Position numbers and translations under genes: made by a program
The notes under the pieces: model-generated
What the model was told of the DNA's origin: nothing
What the model saw: only the letters and a program-made list of their open reading frames with translations
The model's database searches: none
In this document: positions 43,400 through 49,409 of the stretch, piece after piece
Layout of the letters: every line of letters begins with the position of its first letter
Position numbering within the stretch: the first letter of the stretch is position 1
Assembly (NCBI GenBank): GCA_003142815.1
Contig: PLNP01000017.1
Location: forward strand, 1-49,409
From: Rhodanobacteraceae bacterium
Lineage (GTDB): Bacteria > Pseudomonadota > Gammaproteobacteria > Xanthomonadales > Rhodanobacteraceae
Reading direction: 5' to 3'
DNA: 49,409 bases

Positions 43400-43667
43400 C
43401 CGCGGAAATGCGGCGCTGCAATCGTCGAATTTCCATCGCCTAGCGTGGCGCATTGGCGGAACGCCGGTATGGGTCGGTTGTTGCCGGTGAATTTCGATGG
43501 CGGCCGCAGTTCACGAAGACGCCGACGCTGGTCAACTTCGCTGTCCAAGCGGGTCAACTGGGTTGGCAACGCCAGTCATGTCTGCAGCGGTTTGCAGCTA
43601 CGGCCCATCGGTGAACTGTTTTCTGGCGCCCCGCACTCACCGACACGCGCGCGCCGGGAGCGACACG

Positions 43668-45476
43668 TCAGGATTCAGCCGGCTCTCGTTCCTTCGTTTC
43701 ACCCGACTCGCCGGACAGATCCGCATCCTCCGAATCTTCGGCGTCGGCGACGAACTTGCCCTGCCCGTCCAGCTCCGCGAACAGGCCGCCCATTGCGATG
43801 AGTTCGTCGTAACGACCCTGCTCGACCAGCTCGCCATCCTTGAGCACGAGGATGATGTCGGCATTGCGCACAGTCGACAGTCGATGCGCGATGACGAAAG
43901 TCGTGCGGTTCTTGGTCAGCCGGTTCAACGCGCGCTGAATGCGCGCCTCGGTCGCGTTGTCGAGCGCACTGGTCGCCTCGTCAAGGATCAGGATCGGCGC
44001 GTCCTTCAACATCGCGCGTGCGATCGAAAGGCGCTGGCGTTCGCCGCCGGAGAGCGAGCGCCCGCGCTCGGCAACCAGGGTGGCGTAACCGTCGGGTTTG
44101 ACGATGATGAAGTTGTGCGCGTCGGCCGCTTCGGCCGCCGCCTGCAATTCCTCGTCGGTCGCATCGGGTTTGCCGATGCGCAAATTGTCGGCAATTGAGC
44201 GGTAGAACAAGCCTGGATCCTGGAACACCACGGCGATATGTTCACGCAGCGACTGCAGGCTCACGCTGCGAATGTCGATGCCGTCGATCGTGATCCGGCC
44301 CGCGCTCGGATCGTAGGCGCGGTACAGCAGGCTGAGCGCGGTGGTCTTGCCGGCGCCGGTCGGTCCGACGATCGCGGCGGTACCGCCTGCAGGTACACGA
44401 AAACTGAGATGCTTCAGCGCCGGATGCGAGACTTCGTATTTGAACGATACGTCGTCGAACACGACCTCTCCGCGCACCTGCTGCGGCAGGTCGGCAGCGC
44501 CGGGCTCCTGCTGCAAGACAGCCGGCGTATCCAGCACCGCGAAGAAATCGCTGAGCGAATGAGTCTGGAAAAAAAGGGTCGAGATGAAGCCGGCGAACTG
44601 CTCCATGCGCCCGATCAACATGGTCGCGAAGCCGACAAAACTGACGATCGTGCCGACGCTGACCTCGCCGTTGCCGTTCAACTGCGTTCCCAGCGCGAAG
44701 ATCGCGACGATGGTCAGCGTGCTCGCCGCGCGATTGGCGACCGACAGCCACGCCCATCCGCGCAGCACGGGATACTGAGCCGTCAGTACGCGGCGAACCA
44801 TCTGCTTGATTTCGGCAACCTCGGCCGAAATCCGCGAGAAGCTCTGGACCACCATCACGTTGCCGAACACGTCGCCGACGCGCTCGGAAATCTGGTGATG
44901 CAGTTGTTCGACTTCGCCTTGCGCCTTGTGCGTGCGGCGCATCGCGATCGCGTTGGATACCGCGAAGCTGACCATCAGGATGATCATCAGCAGCGCGAGC
45001 TTCCAGTTCATGTGCAGCGCGATCGGCACCATGACCAGGATCGACAGCACCGTGGTCAGATGGTCGCGAAAGAAACCAAGCCACAGTGAAAACAGGTTGC
45101 TGCTGCCGATGTGCATGATGCGCAACAAGCGTCCGGTGTGATGCTGTCCGTGAAACGACAAGGGCAAGCCGATCGAATGCTCGAAGAACTGCGCGATTGC
45201 CGCGAGCCGGCGCCGATGGGCGAGACGATCTGCATACAGCGACACCCACACGCTGGCGGCGACCCCCGCGAAGCCGACCACGGCCCACCAGCCGATGAAG
45301 TTCCACGCATCCTTGTGGCTCTTGCCAGCGAGCGCATCGACCACGTGGCCAAACAGCCATGGTTCAAGGAAAGACACGCCAGCAAGCGACAGGTTGGCGA
45401 TGGCCAGCATGATGGCAAGAGCCTTTTCCGGCGCAAGCAACGCGATGACACGATAGTAGATACGCAGAATCGGCAT
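43668..45476 (-). CDS. ABC exporter, glucan-exporter (NdvA/ChvA) type
   Basis: 602-aa half-transporter. Six membrane helices run through residues ~15-300 ('LAIMLAIANLSLAGVSFLEP' onward). ATPase: Walker A 'IVGPTGAGKTTALSLLYRAY', signature '[16 protein letters not shown]', Walker B 'ILILDEATSALDNA'. The N-terminal 'ILRIYYRVIALLAPEKALAI' and overall layout resemble cyclic beta-glucan exporters of the NdvA/ChvA group, but a glucan synthase (ndvB) is not nearby, so the substrate is unknown. The C-terminal tail is acidic ('DAEDSEDADLSGESGETKER'). It is monocistronic. Confidence 0.85.
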   Translation of the reverse strand: MPILRIYYRVIALLAPEKALAIMLAIANLSLAGVSFLEPWLFGHVVDALAGKSHKDAWNFIGWWAVVGFAGVAASVWVSLYADRLAHRRRLAAIAQFFEHSIGLPLSFHGQHHTGRLLRIMHIGSSNLFSLWLGFFRDHLTTVLSILVMVPIALHMNWKLALLMIILMVSFAVSNAIAMRRTHKAQGEVEQLHHQISERVGDVFGNVMVVQSFSRISAEVAEIKQMVRRVLTAQYPVLRGWAWLSVANRAASTLTIVAIFALGTQLNGNGEVSVGTIVSFVGFATMLIGRMEQFAGFISTLFFQTHSLSDFFAVLDTPAVLQQEPGAADLPQQVRGEVVFDDVSFKYEVSHPALKHLSFRVPAGGTAAIVGPTGAGKTTALSLLYRAYDPSAGRITIDGIDIRSVSLQSLREHIAVVFQDPGLFYRSIADNLRIGKPDATDEELQAAAEAADAHNFIIVKPDGYATLVAERGRSLSGGERQRLSIARAMLKDAPILILDEATSALDNATEARIQRALNRLTKNRTTFVIAHRLSTVRNADIILVLKDGELVEQGRYDELIAMGGLFAELDGQGKFVADAEDSEDADLSGESGETKEREPAES

Positions 45477-45587
45477 GACGCCCTCGACGCGAATACCGGG
45501 CGCATCCTAGCAAAGCTCGCGCGACCGCTTGCGAATTTTCGTTGCCGGTATGATCGACGCAACTCCACCGTGCCCGAGGCCGCTCCG

Positions 45588-46295
45588 ATGATGCAACGAT
45601 TTGCCGTATTCGCTTTGTTGCTGGCGCTTGCCGGTTGCGCTAGCGCGCCGCGCAGCGTGTCCGAAGCACCAGCGCCGACCAACCGCTTCCAAGCCGAACC
45701 TGGCCGCGACGCAGGCACGGTCGCCCGGATGCGCGCCGCGCCGGCGCCCGCGATGCCCGAGATGGTGCCCGGCAAGAACCCATCCGGCGACCACGGCCGC
45801 CTGATCGCGCAGGGCTTCGTGTTGATCGGCACCGGACACTTCCCCGGGCCGGAAACGACAGCGCGCAGCGACGCGATCCAGCAAGGCCAGAGTGTCGGCG
45901 CCGACCGTATCGTGCTGTATGCCCCGCCAACCGACGCTGCGGCGCCCAGCACGGCGATCGGCGGCGGATGGACCGCGACGTACTACGTTCGCTTCCAGCT
46001 GCCATTCGGGGCGACTTTCCGCAACTTGCGCGCGGAAGAGCGCGCGAAACTCGGAATCGACGGTGGTGTCGCGATCGGCTCCGTCATTGGCGGTACGCCG
46101 GCCTCACGCGCGAACCTGCTCGCTGGCGATTTCGTGCTGAAGATCGACGACAAAGCGTTTGCAAGCAAAACCGGCTTCCAGAACCTGCTGAAGACGAACG
46201 CGGGCCGCTCGGTCACGCTGACCATCGTGCGCAACGGCGAGACGTTGCGGCGCGTGGTCAAGCTCGGTGTCATGGCACCCTTGCCAGAGCGCTGA
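45588..46295 (+). CDS. PDZ-domain lipoprotein
   Basis: 235 aa from ATG 45588 (a second ATG follows at once). The signal peptide ends in a lipobox (LALAGC, Cys16 or 17). A middle region with 'GFVLIGTGHFPGPETTARSD' is unlike known domains. The C-terminal PDZ domain (about residues 150-230) holds 'DGGVAIGSVIGGTPASRANL', 'LAGDFVLKIDDKAF' and 'RSVTLTIVRNGETLRRVVKL'. It is probably a periplasm-facing adaptor that binds protein C-termini; no protease domain is present. Convergent with pnp and separated from it by a bidirectional terminator. Confidence 0.82.
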   Translation: MMQRFAVFALLLALAGCASAPRSVSEAPAPTNRFQAEPGRDAGTVARMRAAPAPAMPEMVPGKNPSGDHGRLIAQGFVLIGTGHFPGPETTARSDAIQQGQSVGADRIVLYAPPTDAAAPSTAIGGGWTATYYVRFQLPFGATFRNLRAEERAKLGIDGGVAIGSVIGGTPASRANLLAGDFVLKIDDKAFASKTGFQNLLKTNAGRSVTLTIVRNGETLRRVVKLGVMAPLPER

Positions 46296-46417
46296 AAACG
46301 CCCAACACAAATGATCGTCATTCCGTGCCCATCAAGAAGAAACGGGACGTGAACAATCAATTTCTGCTCTCGTCCCAGATGCCGCCGCCAGCGATGCATC
46401 GCGCGCAGCACGCACAA

Positions 46418-46444
46418 AAAAGGCGGGCACATGGCCCGCCTTTT
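46418..46444. terminator. Bidirectional Rho-independent terminator
   Basis: AAAAGGCGGGC and GCCCGCCTTTT pair around a 5-nt loop between the convergent PDZ lipoprotein gene and pnp. Confidence 0.9.
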
Positions 46445-46463
46445 CATGTTTCGCTGGGTGCGA

Positions 46464-48566
46464 TCAAGCCGTCGGAGTTTCCTCGCCGACTGCTTTCATC
46501 GACAGGCGGATACGGCCCTGTTTGTCGACTTCGAGCACCTTGACCTTGACGATGTCGCCTTCCTTGAGCTTGTCGGAGACCTTCTCGACGCGCTCGTTGG
46601 AAATCTGCGAAACGTGGACCAGACCATCCTTGCCCGGCATGATCGTCACGAACGCGCCGAAATCCATCAGTTTGGCGACCTTGCCCTCGTAGATGCGCCC
46701 CGGCTCGACGTCGGAGACGATCTGTTCGATGCGCTTCTTCGCCGCGTCGCCGGCCTCGCGGTTGACCGAGGCGATGATGACGGTGCCGTCGTCATTGATG
46801 TCGATCGTCGCGCCGGTTTCCTCGGTGATCGAGCGGATCGTGGTGCCGCCCTTGCCAATCACTTCGCGGATCTTGTCCGGATGGATCTTCATCGTGATCA
46901 GGCGCGGCGCGAACTCGCTCATCTCGGCGCGCGAGGTCGTGATGACCTTGGCCATCTCGCCGAGAATGTGCAGACGACCGCGCTTGGCCTGGTCGAGCGC
47001 CGTACGCATGATCTCCTCGGTGATGCCGTCGATCTTGATATCCATCTGCAGCGCAGAGATACCCGACTCCGTACCGGCCACCTTGAAATCCATGTCGCCG
47101 AGGTGATCCTCGTCGCCGAGGATGTCGGAGAGGACGACGAAGTCGCTGCCTTCCTTGACCAGACCCATCGCGATACCGGCAACCGGCGCCTTCAGCGGCA
47201 CGCCAGCATCCATCATCGCCAGCGACGATCCGCAGATCGAAGCCATCGACGAGGAACCGTTCGACTCGGTGATTTCCGAAACGATGCGCAGCACGTACGG
47301 GAATGACTCGATGCTCGGCTTGACCGCCTGCACGCCGCGCTTGGCGAGGCGGCCGTGGCCGATCTCGCGGCGCCTCGGGCCGACCATGCGACCGGTCTCA
47401 CCGACCGAGAACGGCGGGAAGTTGTAATGGAACAGGAACGGATCCTTCGACTCGCCTTCCGGCGCATCGATGATCTGCGCATCGCGCGTGGTGCCGAGCG
47501 TGACCGTGACCAGCGCCTGCGTCTCGCCGCGCGTGAACAGCGCGGAACCATGCGTGCGCGGCAGCAGGCCGACGCGGATCGTGATCGGGCGGATGTCATC
47601 GAGCTGACGACCGTCGATGCGGACCTTCGATTTCAGCACACCATCACGCAGCGTGTGGTATTCGATGTCGCCGAATGCGTTGCCGATGTCGCCTTCGCTC
47701 CACGCACCGGCGGCGGTCTTGTCCGCGATCGCGGCCTTGACCTCTGATTTCAACGCGGAGATCGCGTCGCGGCGTTCCAGCTTGTCGCGGATCTTGAACG
47801 CGTCGTTGAGACGCGTGCCGAGCGCGGCTTCGATCGCGCCAAACAGCGCATCGTTGCGCGTCGGCGCGTCCCACTTGAAGGTCTTGCGACCGGCTTCTGC
47901 GACGAGCTCGTTGATCGCGCCGATCGCGGCCTGCATCTGCCTGTGGCCGAACATGACCGCACCGAGCATGACGTCTTCGTTGAGCAGCTTGGCCTCGGAT
48001 TCGACCATCAGCACCGCGTTGGCGGTGCCGGCGACGACCAGGTTCAGATCGGACGTGGCCAGTTCCGTCATCGTTGGGTTCAGCAAATACTGGCCGTTGG
48101 CGTAACCCACACGCGCGGCGCCGATCGGCCCCTTGAACGGGATGCCGGCGAGGGTCAGCGCGGCGGACGCGCCGAGCAGGGCCGGGATGTCGCCGTCGAC
48201 TTCAGGGTTCCTCGAGACGACGGTCGCGATGACCTGCACCTCGTTCTTGAACTCCTCCGGGAACAGCGGGCGCACCGGGCGATCGATCAGGCGCGAGGTC
48301 AGCGTTTCCTTCTCGGTCGGACGGCCTTCGCGCTTGAAGAAGCCGCCGGGAATCCGGCCGGCCGAATAAAACTTTTCCTGGTAGTCGACGGTGAGCGGGA
48401 AGAAATCCTGCCCTTCGCGCGCCTTGGTGGCGGCGACCGCGGTGACCAGTACTACGGTTCCGTCCATGCTGACGAGGACCGCGCCGCCCGCCTGGCGAGC
48501 GATTTCGCCCGTTTCCAGCGTGACCTGATGATTACCGTACTGGAACGACTTGCTGACTTTCGTCAC
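46464..48566 (-). CDS. pnp: Polyribonucleotide nucleotidyltransferase (PNPase)
   Basis: 700-aa 3'-5' exoribonuclease. It starts at GTG 48566 ([14 protein letters not shown]), with AGGAG six bases before; the open frame to 48686 upstream is leader. The first RNase PH core ('[20 protein letters not shown]', '[11 protein letters not shown]') is followed by an alpha-helical linker, then the second core ('[20 protein letters not shown]'). C-terminal KH ('[20 protein letters not shown]') and S1 ('[20 protein letters not shown]') domains complete it. It degrades mRNA within the degradosome and autoregulates via its leader in other bacteria; the 167-bp spacer to rpsO could serve this. Confidence 0.97.
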   Translation of the reverse strand: MTKVSKSFQYGNHQVTLETGEIARQAGGAVLVSMDGTVVLVTAVAATKAREGQDFFPLTVDYQEKFYSAGRIPGGFFKREGRPTEKETLTSRLIDRPVRPLFPEEFKNEVQVIATVVSRNPEVDGDIPALLGASAALTLAGIPFKGPIGAARVGYANGQYLLNPTMTELATSDLNLVVAGTANAVLMVESEAKLLNEDVMLGAVMFGHRQMQAAIGAINELVAEAGRKTFKWDAPTRNDALFGAIEAALGTRLNDAFKIRDKLERRDAISALKSEVKAAIADKTAAGAWSEGDIGNAFGDIEYHTLRDGVLKSKVRIDGRQLDDIRPITIRVGLLPRTHGSALFTRGETQALVTVTLGTTRDAQIIDAPEGESKDPFLFHYNFPPFSVGETGRMVGPRRREIGHGRLAKRGVQAVKPSIESFPYVLRIVSEITESNGSSSMASICGSSLAMMDAGVPLKAPVAGIAMGLVKEGSDFVVLSDILGDEDHLGDMDFKVAGTESGISALQMDIKIDGITEEIMRTALDQAKRGRLHILGEMAKVITTSRAEMSEFAPRLITMKIHPDKIREVIGKGGTTIRSITEETGATIDINDDGTVIIASVNREAGDAAKKRIEQIVSDVEPGRIYEGKVAKLMDFGAFVTIMPGKDGLVHVSQISNERVEKVSDKLKEGDIVKVKVLEVDKQGRIRLSMKAVGEETPTA

Positions 48567-48733
48567 TGGGTTCTCCTGATGATTTGCAAAACCCGGCGTC
48601 CTGCCGAGGTCTGCAAACAAACGGTCGCGGCCAAGCCGCGCCACGTTTGCCGCATCTGCCACGAAGGGCTTGATGCGACGGCACATCCGGTGCCGGAGCG
48701 GTTCTGCGAACCGCTACCTGGAATGAGGTTCGC

Positions 48734-49003
48734 TCAGCGGCGCAGGCCGAGGCGTTCGATCAGCGTCTTGTAGCGTTCGCCGTCCTTGGTCTTGAGGTAG
48801 CCGAGCAGGCGGCGACGCTGGTTGACCATCTTCAGCAGACCACGGCGCGAATGGTGATCCTTGCCGTGGTCAGCGAAATGCTTGCTGAGGTGATCGATAC
48901 GTGCCGACAGCAGCGCGACCTGGACTTCCGGCGAACCGGTGTCGTTCGGGACGCGACCGTAGTCGGTGATGATCTTGGCGGTTTGTTCGTTGGGAAGGGA
49001 CAT
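48734..49003 (-). CDS. rpsO: 30S ribosomal protein S15
   Basis: 89-aa protein of normal length: '[20 protein letters not shown]', '[20 protein letters not shown]', '[20 protein letters not shown]'. It binds 16S rRNA early in 30S assembly. It lies between truB and pnp in the conserved truB-rpsO-pnp order. The 243-bp spacer to truB (49004-49246) should carry the rpsO promoter. Confidence 0.97.
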   Translation of the reverse strand: MSLPNEQTAKIITDYGRVPNDTGSPEVQVALLSARIDHLSKHFADHGKDHHSRRGLLKMVNQRRRLLGYLKTKDGERYKTLIERLGLRR

Positions 49004-49246
49004 CTCAATGAATCCTGGAAGCGAAGGCGAGACTTGCGAACGACCATTCGTTCGTGACGATCAAGACGGTCGTGGGAAATCGGCGTGGTACAGGACGCGC
49101 CCCGAAAAACCGGGCCACACTGCGGCAGCAGATACGCGTGGTTGTTCGCAAGCCCCGCGGGTTGGACAGACAGAGTATGAAGTGAACGGCGTATTTTAGC
49201 CGGCGAAGCGGTGTCGGAACAAGCATTTAAGCGAGACATCGGCCAA

Positions 49247-49409
49247 TCAGCACGGATTGAAGCCGCGCAGCGAGCGCAAGCGGCCGGCGGCGTCGGTCTC
49301 GGCCAGTGCAACCGCCCGGCCCGCCTCGTCCAGCGCGATGCAGCGGCCGGCGACCACCGTGGCATCGATTTCGATGGCCTGACCCTGGCGCAGTCGCGCC
49401 GCGCGGGCC
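49247..49409 (-). CDS. truB: tRNA pseudouridine synthase B, C-terminal end (partial)
   Basis: The last 53 codons of a gene whose 5' part lies beyond the right edge. They read 'ARLRQGQAIEIDATVVAGRC', 'IALDEAGRAVALAETDAAGR' and 'LRSLRGFNPC' to a TGA at 49247-49249. This matches the PUA-like C-terminal domain of TruB (L-R-Q-G-Q ... G-R-L-x-S-x-R-x-F). Gene order truB-rpsO-pnp supports it. The catalytic domain is not visible. Confidence 0.85.
   Translation of the reverse strand, partial: ARAARLRQGQAIEIDATVVAGRCIALDEAGRAVALAETDAAGRLRSLRGFNPC

Noticed and set aside
41672-43453. 593-aa minus-strand ORF opposite mgtE
   Set aside because: Shadow. MgtE has CBS and channel motifs in the plus frame.
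1-49409. CRISPR arrays
   Set aside because: No set of regularly spaced identical direct repeats was seen. The Cas4-like domain at 20.4-21.0 kb belongs to the UvrD-type protein.

Overview
The window is GC-rich chromosomal DNA of a gammaproteobacterium, most likely order Xanthomonadales (Lysobacterales). The clues are the run sdhCDAB-sdhE-cptA-lolCD-comEC-exbBD-msbA-lpxK, the 'TGTAGGAG...CTCCTACA' REP units and 'GGATTCGG' intergenic repeats, and a short exported protein ending in the '-FVNGFE' tail. Assignment below order level is not supported.

Left part (1-14.2 kb): a decayed type I restriction gene (hsdR fragment with a frameshift) lies behind an intact RelE/ParE-type toxin-antitoxin pair. 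Then come a halogenase-like flavoprotein, an AhpD-like protein, an FmdE-like protein with a DUF2249 partner, a DUF4142 protein, a large Lhr helicase whose reading frame contains two intergenic-type repeats, the P-type Mg2+ ATPase mgtA, and lpxK.

Middle part (14.3-27.0 kb): a sedentary-type chromosomal integron sits between lpxK and msbA, genes that are normally adjacent. A truncated integron integrase (intI) faces left. To its right are an attI-type junction (core at 15186-15192) and five plus-oriented cassettes, each ending in an attC hairpin. For cassettes 1, 2, 3 and 5 the 7-base core at the left edge is the exact reverse complement of the R'' core of the cassette's own attC, as expected for genuine excisable cassettes. 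Cassette 1 encodes a 92-aa unknown. Cassette 2 has a divergent XRE regulator and an unknown protein. Cassette 3 has a DUF5343 protein overlapping a Swt1-like HEPN protein. Cassette 4 is a 234-bp cassette with a tiny ORF. Cassette 5 is about 8.75 kb and encodes three proteins: a UvrD-type helicase fused to a RecB/Cas4-like Fe-S nuclease, a beta-class (type III Mod-like) adenine methyltransferase, and a Res-like DEAH helicase-nuclease with a LexA/UmuD-like S24 domain at its C-terminus. This looks like a complete self-regulated restriction or defence system carried as one giant integron cassette, and it is the main discovery candidate.

Right part (27.2-49.4 kb): the envelope and respiration block on the minus strand (msbA, exbD, exbB, comEC, lolD, lolC, cptA, sdhE, sdhB, sdhA, sdhD, sdhC, and a small DUF1674/SDHAF4-like gene). 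It is followed by ygfZ, a possible small RNA, a SleB-type hydrolase, a glycine-zipper lipoprotein, mgtE, a remnant VCBS protein, an ABC exporter, a PDZ lipoprotein, and pnp-rpsO-truB (truB cut by the window end). Several repeats have been absorbed into proteins in this chromosome: two in lhr and one forming the N-terminus of lolD.

No rRNA, tRNA or CRISPR array was recognised. Most other long ORFs are antisense shadows of these genes.
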